From Clostridia bacterium (GTDB lineage Bacteria > Bacillota > Clostridia > Christensenellales > Aristaeellaceae): a stretch of 8,533 bases of DNA. The position numbers were made by a program, and so were the translations under genes. Position 1 is the stretch's first letter, and each line of letters begins with the position of its first letter. The stretch spans positions 1 through 8,533 of the forward strand of contig JAEDIV010000116.1 of NCBI GenBank assembly GCA_016296675.1, given 5' to 3'. The notes beneath the pieces were generated by a model. It ran no database searches. It was not told where the DNA came from and worked only from the letters and a program-made list of their open reading frames with translations. Shown in pieces: positions 1-5,885 of this stretch.

Positions 1-2
1 AA

Positions 3-107
3 ATCCTGCGGGATTTCCGGGCGGGGATCGGGAAGGGGAAGCGTTTTCAGTCGCTCCGCTTTGTAAAAACGCGCGATTTCGCCGTGCATGCCGCCGAAAT
101 CGATTGA
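3..107 (+). CDS. C-terminal fragment of an unidentified gene (partial, strand uncertain)
   Basis: Frame 3 is open from the window edge to a TGA at 105-107 and gives 34 residues ending FAVHAAEID. The product is not recognisable. The stop lies two bases before a perfect hairpin, and two further plus-oriented terminator-like hairpins follow. This is the layout expected where a rightward gene meets the leftward DUF5722 gene. The opposite strand is also open here: a minus frame from ATG at 137 or 89 gives a plausible peptide containing FGGMHGEIARFYKAERL. Its codon choice (GGC for Gly, no GGG) fits the neighbouring genes slightly better. However, its start would lie inside or just after a hairpin and has only a weak ribosome binding site. 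I prefer plus on structural grounds, but only narrowly. Confidence 0.4.
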   Translation: MLRDFRAGIGKGKRFQSLRFVKTRDFAVHAAEID

Positions 108-109
108 AA

Positions 110-137
110 ATGGAGAGGGAGCGCACTCCCTCTCCAT
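110..137. terminator. Perfect 12-bp hairpin, likely terminator
   Basis: A 12-base arm (110-121) and its exact reverse complement (126-137) surround a CGCA loop. On the minus strand the stem is followed by TTTTC, so it can end leftward transcripts from the DUF5722 unit. The plus side has no T-run but lies directly behind the putative stop codon at 107. Confidence 0.6.
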
Positions 138-166
138 ACCTCTCCCGGAGGTTTGTTGATGATCTT

Positions 167-198
167 AGACCTCTTCTGATTGGAAGAGGTCTGTTTTC
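167..198 (+). terminator. Rho-independent terminator, plus strand
   Basis: A 10-bp perfect stem (167-176 with 183-192, outer arm AGACCTCTT) encloses a 6-base loop and is followed by GTTTTC. The orientation fits termination of a rightward gene ending before it, which supports the plus-strand reading at the left edge. Confidence 0.6.
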
Positions 199-250
199 AT
201 GCCAGGGTATTTCGTTATTTCACTTGCGAGAATTTGCAGGACGGGAAAGC

Positions 251-293
251 CGTCTCCTACGGATAGCAGAAGGTATTGTTAGGGAGACGTTTT
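251..293 (+). terminator. Long-loop hairpin followed by TTTT
   Basis: CGTCTCC at 251-257 is complementary to GGAGACG at 283-289, with four T following. The loop is about 25 bases, unusually long for an intrinsic terminator. It is the third inverted repeat in the 210-base gap before the DUF5722 stop codon. No gene was recognised in that gap. Confidence 0.35.
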
Positions 294-317
294 GCTTTGC
301 GAAACATCGGATTTTTA

Positions 318-1886
318 TCAGCCGAACTCATTATCCTTCGAAGTATCCCTGTCTCCATATTCAATCGGAGGATTTAAAAGGTAGTCAAACAGCTCCTCGC
401 CGATGAAGGCGCGGGCTTTTTGGATTCTTTCGCTTTCATGCTCGGTATCCATGTCGTAAACGGCGTACCAGATCGGCTTTTTCTCCCCTGCGTGGTGAGG
501 GGCGTTTGGGTCGAATCTTCGGATGCCGAGGTTCAGGCCGAATTCGTGGGGGTTGTCGGTGTAGGCGTGGTGCATGAACATGTCGACCGTTTTCATGTTT
601 TTGGCCTTCAGATAGGCCAGCACGTATCCGGCCTCTGCCATTTTTTCGGTCAGAGACTGAAGCGCGCCTGAGTGGGAATTGAAGCCCTGCTCGGAGAAGA
701 TGATGCGGCGGGGCGCGTTTCTGTAAAGCATATGGGGCTGGGAGAGATAGGCTTCCAGCACTTCCATGTTCTTAAAGGTGATTTTGGGCGTTGAGAAGGT
801 GAAGTCCGGAGCGCGGTCGTGCCAGAAATCGGGCCAGCGTAGATCTTCAGGATAGGGGTGGTAGGCGACGCACCACGGGAATTCGCCTTTTTCACCCTGC
901 AGGCGGTTTAATTCGTCGATGATGTCTCGGCCGGAATAATAACGCTTGGGGAAGCGCACGTTGTGGGCGGTTTTGTGCCAATATTGGTCGAGAGACACGT
1001 ATACGCGGAAGGATTTGGAATGCTTCTGACCGGTAAGCCACGCCTGGCGCATGGCCTCGTTGTATTCCGCGACATAGTCGTTCACGTCCATTTCGCCGGC
1101 ATTGCCCCAGACGTACTGGGAATTGACCTCATTTGAAATGATCGCGCCGGCAACGCAGCCGACGTTGGAATCGGGTTTGGTGTAGCGGTCGCACAAAAAT
1201 TCGACAAACGCGCGGTAATACCCCATGCCGTCATGCGTGCGCATGTTGAAGGCGCTGATGAACGCGTCGGGGCTTTCAAAGTCAAAGCCCGGGTGCAGGC
1301 ACTTGTCAAGAAGCGCCTTTTCGCCGGTCGATCCGAACAGGCGCGGCGAATTTAAAAGGATCATTGTAACGACAAGACCAAGCTTTTTGGACTTTGCCAT
1401 CTGCATGTCGACCTGTTCAACGGCTTTCTTAATGAAATAATAGGTTTTTCCGTCGTGTTCAAAGTTGAGGGTTTCGTCCGACTTTACCGTGGTCATGAGA
1501 TTGGGGAGGTTGATGTTGATGGGCTGCTGCCGGATGCCGAGCGCTATAATATCTTCCTCTGTTCCGTGCAGCGTCTTTTTGGTGGACAAAGCGGGATATT
1601 CGTTTTTGTTTTCGGGAACGGAAACATCAAAATCGGTCACAAACTGCGTGCCGGGTATGCGGTTATCGCCTACATAAACCTCAAAGCGGCTGTACAGGCG
1701 GTCGTGCTTTCCCATAAAGCGCGCAATGACGGCGGTATTTTCGTTTCCCTTGACCTCGTGCTCAGACAAAAGCGCGCATTCGGCATGAACGAGGGGCTCG
1801 TATTCGCGAATGGTCGCCGAGGACAACGGTGAGTCGAAAGAGAAGATAATTTCACTGGGCGAAACGAGGATGGAAGTGATTTTCAT
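318..1886 (-). CDS. DUF5722 family protein, predicted clan GH-A-like glycosidase
   Basis: The product is 522 residues with no signal peptide or membrane segment, so it is probably cytoplasmic. I recognise the DUF5722 family from IALGIRQQPININL (about 114-127), EVNSQYVWGNAGEM (253-266) and the FSEQGFNSHSG region (397-407). The sequence shows hallmarks of a TIM-barrel glycosidase of clan GH-A: Asn252-Glu253 (SNEVNS) as likely acid/base, AYHPYP around His343, and Glu399 in IIFSEQG as likely nucleophile. The first roughly 100 residues look beta-rich and may be a separate domain. The substrate is unknown and hydrolase activity is inferred. The frame is open 17 codons further upstream (to 1937), but ATG at 1886 is preferred because AAGGAGG sits 6 bases before it and the upstream ATG lacks an SD. 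A 44-codon ORF ends 19 bases upstream, indicating co-transcription. Confidence 0.85.
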   Translation of the reverse strand: MKITSILVSPSEIIFSFDSPLSSATIREYEPLVHAECALLSEHEVKGNENTAVIARFMGKHDRLYSRFEVYVGDNRIPGTQFVTDFDVSVPENKNEYPALSTKKTLHGTEEDIIALGIRQQPININLPNLMTTVKSDETLNFEHDGKTYYFIKKAVEQVDMQMAKSKKLGLVVTMILLNSPRLFGSTGEKALLDKCLHPGFDFESPDAFISAFNMRTHDGMGYYRAFVEFLCDRYTKPDSNVGCVAGAIISNEVNSQYVWGNAGEMDVNDYVAEYNEAMRQAWLTGQKHSKSFRVYVSLDQYWHKTAHNVRFPKRYYSGRDIIDELNRLQGEKGEFPWCVAYHPYPEDLRWPDFWHDRAPDFTFSTPKITFKNMEVLEAYLSQPHMLYRNAPRRIIFSEQGFNSHSGALQSLTEKMAEAGYVLAYLKAKNMKTVDMFMHHAYTDNPHEFGLNLGIRRFDPNAPHHAGEKKPIWYAVYDMDTEHESERIQKARAFIGEELFDYLLNPPIEYGDRDTSKDNEFG

Positions 1887-1892
1887 ACGCTG

Positions 1893-1899
1893 CCTCCTT
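1893..1899 (-). promoter_or_regulatory. Ribosome binding site that sets the DUF5722 start
   Basis: On the minus strand AAGGAGG lies 6 bases before ATG at 1886-1884. It is the best SD in the region and decides against the longer open frame starting at 1937. It falls in the 19-base gap after the stop codon of the 44-codon ORF. Confidence 0.85.
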
Positions 1900-1905
1900 A
1901 ATGTA

Positions 1906-2040
1906 TTATCGGATTTTGACATTGTACAGGTTTTCAACCGTGTTTTCGCGTCTTTCGTCTACGCCCAGATTGATACCGGGCGCAACTTCAATCTGATTGA
2001 CGCGCACTACAATCGTAAAACAAAAATACCTGCCGTTCAT
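1906..2040 (-). CDS. Small ORF of 44 codons, unknown function
   Basis: The ORF runs from ATG (2040-2038) to TAA (1908-1906). GGAG lies 6 bases before the ATG. The product starts MNGRYFCFTIVVRVNQIEVA and ends in a charged stretch, ENLYNVKIR. It has a short hydrophobic N-terminal patch (about residues 5-12), too short and interrupted for a confident membrane helix. Codon choice resembles the neighbouring genes (for example GAA AAC CTG TAC AAT GTC). It lies 19 bases upstream of the DUF5722 start in a different frame, and just downstream of a large inverted repeat. I do not recognise a family. It could be a genuine small protein, a translated leader coupling DUF5722 expression, or a remnant of a longer gene. 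Confidence 0.55.
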   Translation of the reverse strand: MNGRYFCFTIVVRVNQIEVAPGINLGVDERRENTVENLYNVKIR

Positions 2041-2056
2041 GAAAGACTCCAGTATT

Positions 2057-2094
2057 TATGAAAGCGTTTCCCAATATGCGGAAACGCTTTCATA
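2057..2094. promoter_or_regulatory. Inverted pair of cre/LacI-type operator-like sites
   Basis: A 15-bp perfect inverted repeat (2057-2071 with 2080-2094) has an 8-base centre, CAATATGC. Each arm contains TGAAAGCGTTTCC. This agrees with the catabolite-responsive element or LacI-family operator pattern TGNAARCGNWWNCA at every position except the last, and GAAAGCGTTTC is itself nearly palindromic. The repeat begins one base after the desulfidase stop codon and lies 17 bases before the 44-codon ORF. Neither strand has a good T-run after the stem, so an operator is favoured over an intrinsic terminator, although the RNA could still form a strong hairpin. No clear promoter was found next to it. 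The regulatory role is inferred from motif similarity only. Confidence 0.5.
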
Positions 2095-2095
2095 T

Positions 2096-3400
2096 TTAGT
2101 TTTCAAGCATGATATTCAATATTTCAGTGTCGGTGTCGCGCATGCCGTCTCTGCCCATGCGCGCGGTATTGGCAATTGTCTTTTCGATGGAGGAATGCAC
2201 GATGCCTTCGCCGCTTCCAAATACGTTTCCGTCCATGGACATGTGGTGCGCCAGAATGGCTGCGTCTACGGCGGAGGCGATCTTGGCTGCGCAGGAGGGC
2301 TTTGCGCCGTCGCAGACGATACCCGCGACGTTGGCGAGCGTATTTGTGATGGTGCCCGCAATCTGATGATCCGTGCCGCCGGAAATGAACGTAATGCCCG
2401 CGCCGCAGCCGCTGGCTGCGGAGACCGCGCCGCAGAACGCGCTGAGTTTGCCCATGTCGCGCTTTATATAGATGGAAACAAGGTTTGAAAGCGCCAAAGC
2501 GCGGTATTTAAGTTCGTCTGAGGCGTTTAAATGCTTTGCGTACATCAGAATCGGCATGCACACGGTGATTCCCTGATTGCCGCTTCCGGAATTGATGACG
2601 ACGGGCATGACGCAGCCGCTCATTCTCGCGTCGCTTCCGGCTGCCGCCATGGCGCGGGCCTGGATTTTCACGTCGTCCTTTCCAAAATGCTGCATAAGCG
2701 TCGCGCCGACCTGTTCGCCGTAGGGATTCAAAAGGCCTTCTTCGGCGATTGCGGAATTGTATTTCTCCTGCTGCTTAAGGACGGGCAGGATCCTTACAAT
2801 ATCGCCGTAGCGGCAGAAAGAAAAAATATCCCTGAGGCTCATCAGAAGATAGATCTCGGCAGGTTTTTCGGTCTTGACATTTTCGGAGCAGGAAAAATCG
2901 CGGTAAACGGTTTTGCCGTTTTTTTCCTTGCGCACAATGCGCGTGTGAGCGTCGCGGATTTCGACGAGCGCCTGCTCGCTGCCGCTGAATACTTCAACAA
3001 TGATCAAAAGATTGGGCGCATTGTCGATGAGCTTCACTTCGCAAAAATCCTGATTCAAAAGCGTGCGCGTTTTTTCTCTGTCCGCTTCTGTAATTTTGGA
3101 AAGCACCTCGAGCTTCAGATCTGCGCTTCCGCCTACTGCGCCCAGAATTGCCGCGGGCTTTACGCCCTTTAAACCGCCGGACTGGGGCACGATGACGCCT
3201 TTTACGTTTTTAATGATGTTTCCGGAACAGTTTACGCGCATTTTGTCGGGGAATGCGCCCAAAAGCTCGACCGCTGTCGCCGCTGCATAAGCAATTGCGA
3301 TGGGCTCTGTGCAGCCAAGGGCGAGCACCAATTCATTTTCCAGAATCTCGGCATAGCGGGAATGTATTTCCTGAGATACAACCGGCGTTTGATTCAGCAT
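2096..3400 (-). CDS. L-cysteine desulfidase family protein (UPF0597/YhaM-CyuA type)
   Basis: The 434-residue product matches the full length of the UPF0597 family, whose characterised members (archaeal L-cysteine desulfidase, E. coli YhaM/CyuA) degrade L-cysteine to pyruvate, sulfide and ammonia using a [4Fe-4S] cluster. The family is related to the alpha chain of iron-sulfur L-serine dehydratase. Signatures visible are LALGCTEPIAIAYAAA (27-42, Cys30), GSGNQGI (272-278), ASGCGAG (329-335, Cys332), VCDGAKPSCAAK (362-373, Cys363 and Cys370) and the C-terminal MGRDGMRDTD. The conserved cysteines suit cluster binding. The start is supported by AAGGAG 7 bases before ATG. A perfect TATAAT lies about 35 bases upstream. 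It appears to be the first gene of a leftward unit with the 44-codon ORF and DUF5722. The exact substrate (cysteine, serine or a related amino acid) cannot be read from the sequence. Confidence 0.9.
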   Translation of the reverse strand: MLNQTPVVSQEIHSRYAEILENELVLALGCTEPIAIAYAAATAVELLGAFPDKMRVNCSGNIIKNVKGVIVPQSGGLKGVKPAAILGAVGGSADLKLEVLSKITEADREKTRTLLNQDFCEVKLIDNAPNLLIIVEVFSGSEQALVEIRDAHTRIVRKEKNGKTVYRDFSCSENVKTEKPAEIYLLMSLRDIFSFCRYGDIVRILPVLKQQEKYNSAIAEEGLLNPYGEQVGATLMQHFGKDDVKIQARAMAAAGSDARMSGCVMPVVINSGSGNQGITVCMPILMYAKHLNASDELKYRALALSNLVSIYIKRDMGKLSAFCGAVSAASGCGAGITFISGGTDHQIAGTITNTLANVAGIVCDGAKPSCAAKIASAVDAAILAHHMSMDGNVFGSGEGIVHSSIEKTIANTARMGRDGMRDTDTEILNIMLEN

Positions 3401-3435
3401 AATGCCGCTCCTTTTTGCTCAAGTAGATATATAGT

Positions 3436-3463
3436 ATTATACCGCTTCGGAGCCGTTTTTGAA
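3436..3463 (-). promoter_or_regulatory. Sigma-A promoter for the cysteine desulfidase gene
   Basis: The minus strand carries a perfect TATAAT (3441-3436) with TTCAAA (3463-3458) 16 bases upstream as a partial -35 match. The predicted start is near 3429, giving a 5' leader of about 28 bases that contains the AAGGAG site. Confidence 0.7.
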
Positions 3464-3512
3464 AGTACTCTGAGAAAGAAAAAACAGATTTCTTTTTACG
3501 AAAAATACACAA

Positions 3513-3560
3513 AAGGGGCTGCTGCAGATTTTTTGCTTCTGCAACAGCCCCTTCTTTTTT
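3513..3560. terminator. Strong bidirectional intrinsic terminator
   Basis: AAGGGGCTG (3513-3521) pairs with CAGCCCCTT (3545-3553). After one mismatch, TGCAGA (3523-3528) pairs with TCTGCA (3538-3543) around a 9-base loop. The plus side is followed by CTTTTTT and the minus side by TTTTG and then an A/T-rich stretch. It separates the desulfidase promoter from the M20 remnant and would end leftward transcription coming from the M20 side. Confidence 0.8.
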
Positions 3561-3667
3561 GTTCATACTTGTATGACTTTAAAGTCATCGCGGATATATC
3601 CCCTGATGGCGTAGTCGCAATAGACGGATACCATTTTTTTTCTGCCGGATGACGTATTGAGGGCTTT

Positions 3668-4273
3668 CTAATCAATATACCACTTAAGCACACCGAGCGC
3701 GACGGACAGGGCGTTTTTGAGACAGTTCAGCTCGATCCATTCGCCGCGCGTATGCGCGCCGCCGCCTGCGATTGCGCCGATGGTGACGCTTGGAATGCCA
3801 AGGGCGAGAGAAGCGTTTGCGTCGGTGGAGGCGGCTTCTGTGCTTGCCGGTTCTTGCGTAATCGCTTCGATGAGCTCAGCAGCTTTTCCGGTAAGCTGCG
3901 CCTGCTTTTCCTCGTCCACATCGCCTTTGCAGGGGCGAATGCCGAGGACTTCTGTCTGAATGTTATAGCCTTTGTTTTTAAAAAAATCCAGCGTTTCGTT
4001 CAGATATGCATCCATTTCCTGCATGCATTCTCTCTTTTCTGATCTGTATTCGTATAAGAGACTGCATTCGCCGGCGATGGAATTGATGGTGCTTCCGCCC
4101 TCGATTACGCCTGCGTTATAGGTGGTTTTTGCGCTCGCCGGGGGCGTTTTTTCGTAGAGGCGCCGGATGATTTCCGCCATCTGAACGATGGCGTTTGCAT
4201 TTCCAAAATCGGAATAGGAGTGGCCTCCTTCCGCCCGGGCGTAAAGGGTTAAGCGATTGCGAAAAAAGCACAC
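3668..4273 (-). pseudogene. 5'-truncated M20 family peptidase remnant (C-terminal half)
   Basis: The frame encodes about 200 residues that match the second half of M20-type metallopeptidases/amidohydrolases. It contains the dimerisation domain (EGGHSYSDFGNANAI, about 15-29; GVIEGGSTINSIAG, 55-68) and the C-terminal part of the catalytic domain (STDANASLALGIPSVTIGAIAGGGAHTRGEW, about 149-179, with metal-ligand-type His174). Intact relatives have roughly 370 residues, so the N-terminal metal-binding half (HxD, bridging Asp, catalytic Glu pair) is absent. Homology stops near 4258, exactly where the -35 box of the divergent UroD-like gene begins. The only available starts (such as GTG at 4273) have no SD. 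The remaining frame has no internal stop, so decay is either recent or only this part was retained. An active stand-alone protein is unlikely. Confidence 0.8.
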
Positions 4274-4285
4274 GGATGATATAAT
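4257..4285 (+). promoter_or_regulatory. Sigma-A promoter for the UroD-like gene
   Basis: TTGCGA (4257-4262), a 17-base spacer and a perfect TATAAT (4280-4285) precede the gene. The predicted start is near 4292, about 23 bases before ATG at 4315. The -35 box overlaps the truncated end of the M20 remnant. Confidence 0.8.
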
Positions 4286-4314
4286 GATAAAAAACGGGCG
4301 AAAGGGGTGTCCTT

Positions 4315-5550
4315 ATGGTATCCGTTAAGGACAGAAATCGGCTTCGAGCGCTTGCGAATATGCGCATGGAGTATGCGAAGAGCGCAGAAAACAACAGGAT
4401 TCTGAAAATGTGGCATGCACTTGCCGAGGGAAAACGCGAAACGCCCACGGTGCGCCTTTTGTTTTCGAATTTCAATGACGAGGTGGTGGACAACCGCCTT
4501 GTCTGTGAGGATGCCAAGGCCCGCTCTTTAGAGCGTCAGTTGGTTTCTTCGCTTGTCGGACGCGAGCTTTTTCATGACGATACACCGATCAGTCCGTATT
4601 TCCCGGTTTCGTGGAGCACGCATGTGAGGCTTTTCGGCATCGATCCCGTGAGAAGGCATTCGGTTGATCCGAAGGCAAAGGGCTTTCACATCGAGCCTGT
4701 GATTGAAGACCTTGAAAGCGACTTTGAAAAGCTCAAGGGCGGCTGTTTCTCTGTGGACAGAGAGGATACGGATGCAAAAATCGCTTTTGCGGATGAAATG
4801 TTCGGCGACATTCTGCCTGTCAAAATGACCATGGGCAGCTTAACCGGCGCGATCACGAATCCTCTGGTTCAGTTAATGGGCATGGAAAACTATTATCTTG
4901 CCATGTACGACACGCCCGATGCGCTTCATGCGCTTATGGACATGGCGACAAAGCTGTTTGAGGATTTCTACGATTTTCTTGAAAAAGAGCGCCTTTTGCT
5001 TCCAACGCACGATTTTTCCTATGTCGCGCAGGAAAGCTTTGCGTTCAACAGTGAGCTTCCCAGGGATAAAGCGGAGACCACGCGCGATGTCTGGGGATTT
5101 TTGGAATCGCAGGAGACCACTGCGGTTTCAAAGGAAATGTTCGGCGAATTCGTTTTTCCCTATCAGGATCGCCTTGTGAGAAGGTACGGCCTTCTTTCCT
5201 ACGGCTGCTGCGAGCGCGTGGACGCGATCTGGCCGGATTATCTTTCAAAGTGGAAGAATCTCAGAAAATTGTCCGTGTCTCCCTTCAACAACGAAATGCT
5301 GGTGGGCGAATATTTGCGCGGATCAAACGTCGTTTACTATTCCAAGCCCCGCGCGGAATATGTGACCAATCCCGGCCCCATGGACGAAAACGCGCTTCGC
5401 AAATCGTTCAAAAACGTCTGCGAAGCGGCGAGCGGCTGTTTGTTTGAGGTTGCCCAGAGAGAAGTGGGCACGATCTTTGGCGATTATGCGCGCGGCAAGC
5501 GCTATGTGGAAATCCTGAAAGAGTGCATAGACCGGTATTGGAAGCCGTAG
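4315..5550 (+). CDS. Uroporphyrinogen decarboxylase / MtaA-CmuA-like family protein
   Basis: The 411-residue soluble protein resembles the UroD-like branch that includes corrinoid:coenzyme M methyltransferases such as MtaA. Recognisable stretches are the PYFPVSWSTHVRLFGI region (94-109), GSLTGAITNPLVQLMG (174-189), TTAVSKEMFGEFVFPYQDRL (268-287), SYGCCERVD (295-303) and the C-terminal REVGTIFGDYARGKRYVEIL (382-401). Cys298/Cys299 lie where MtaA-type enzymes have part of a zinc site, but the usual His of HxC is not obvious (Tyr-Gly precedes the cysteines). It is probably not haem-pathway HemE. Most homologues in anaerobes are of unknown substrate, and no corrinoid protein or methyltransferase partner is present here. 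The start is supported by AAAGGGG seven to eight bases upstream and a strong promoter. It forms a single-gene unit whose stop is 6 bases from the end of the convergent EamA remnant, with no terminator between. Confidence 0.8.
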   Translation: MVSVKDRNRLRALANMRMEYAKSAENNRILKMWHALAEGKRETPTVRLLFSNFNDEVVDNRLVCEDAKARSLERQLVSSLVGRELFHDDTPISPYFPVSWSTHVRLFGIDPVRRHSVDPKAKGFHIEPVIEDLESDFEKLKGGCFSVDREDTDAKIAFADEMFGDILPVKMTMGSLTGAITNPLVQLMGMENYYLAMYDTPDALHALMDMATKLFEDFYDFLEKERLLLPTHDFSYVAQESFAFNSELPRDKAETTRDVWGFLESQETTAVSKEMFGEFVFPYQDRLVRRYGLLSYGCCERVDAIWPDYLSKWKNLRKLSVSPFNNEMLVGEYLRGSNVVYYSKPRAEYVTNPGPMDENALRKSFKNVCEAASGCLFEVAQREVGTIFGDYARGKRYVEILKECIDRYWKP

Positions 5551-5556
5551 GATGGA

Positions 5557-5826
5557 CTATGCGGGGAGATTCAGAAGCGCAAGCGCAATCAGAATAAGGG
5601 TGAGCGCGATGAGCTTTTTGCGCGTGAAGGTTTCTTTGAAAAGCATTTTTCCAAACAATGCCACGAGCACGATCGTTCCTGCGCTGAAGGTTGGATACGC
5701 GATGACGGCAGGAATGTCGGAAAGCGACAGAAGCAGAAAACGCGAGGAAAAATAGTTCGGAATGCCGATTAAGAGGCCGAAAAGCACGTCAGGCAAACCG
5801 TATCTTTGTTTTTTGAGGATTGCCAT
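5557..5826 (-). pseudogene. EamA/DMT transporter remnant (C-terminal third)
   Basis: The 89-residue reading frame matches the end of EamA/drug-metabolite transporters. It contains LFGLLIGIPNYFSSRFLLLS (15-34), IPAVIAYPTFSAGTIVLVAL (38-57) and FKETFTRKKLIALTLILIALALLNL (63-87), covering about three membrane helices. Intact members have roughly 280-300 residues and ten helices. The ATG at 5826 has no SD; CTCCTT, the complement of one, precedes it, and an in-frame TAA sits immediately upstream. In another frame the upstream bases read GGILFPASFFLLKW, which could be a leftover of the original N-terminal part. That would imply an internal deletion plus frameshift. A consensus promoter, an SD (5864-5860) and a hairpin remain upstream. 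An alternative, less likely, is a short functional membrane protein. Confidence 0.75.
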
Positions 5827-5834
5827 TTAAGGAG

Positions 5835-5869
5835 AAAAAAGCTTGCCGGAAACAATATGCCTCCGAAGC
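5835..5869 (-). terminator. Leader hairpin with T-run (attenuator-like) upstream of the EamA remnant
   Basis: On the minus strand GCTTCGGA (5869-5862) can pair with TCCG and AAGC (5850-5847 and 5844-5841, with a 2-base bulge), followed directly by TTTTTTC. This has the shape of a weak intrinsic terminator about 10-40 bases after the predicted start of the upstream promoter. It also contains the GGAGG site. It could terminate a short transcript before the remnant ORF. Confidence 0.45.
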
Positions 5870-5885
5870 GCTGTTTATAAAAACG

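Noticed and set aside
104..406. Plus-strand open frame of 100 codons over the left gap
   Set aside because: It crosses three hairpins, has no SD, gives an Arg-rich peptide of unlikely composition and overlaps the end of the DUF5722 gene.
1886..1937. Longer N-terminus of the DUF5722 protein starting at 1937
   Set aside because: The upstream ATG lacks an SD and would overlap the 44-codon ORF, while AAGGAGG is placed correctly for ATG at 1886.
1997..2488. Plus-strand open frame of 163 codons antisense to the desulfidase gene
   Set aside because: It is an antisense shadow of a well-supported gene. The translated peptide is Ala/Gly/Arg-rich with no recognisable domain.
2531..3172. Plus-strand open frame of 213 codons antisense to the desulfidase gene
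   Set aside because: The minus-strand enzyme carries clear conserved motifs over its whole length. The plus frame is a shadow with no SD.
3623..4325. 11-base inverted repeat ATGGTATCCGT (minus at 3633-3623, plus at 4315-4325) flanking the M20 remnant
   Set aside because: Matches of 11 bases are expected by chance several times in a window of this size with both strands considered. There is no extension of identity and no target duplication.
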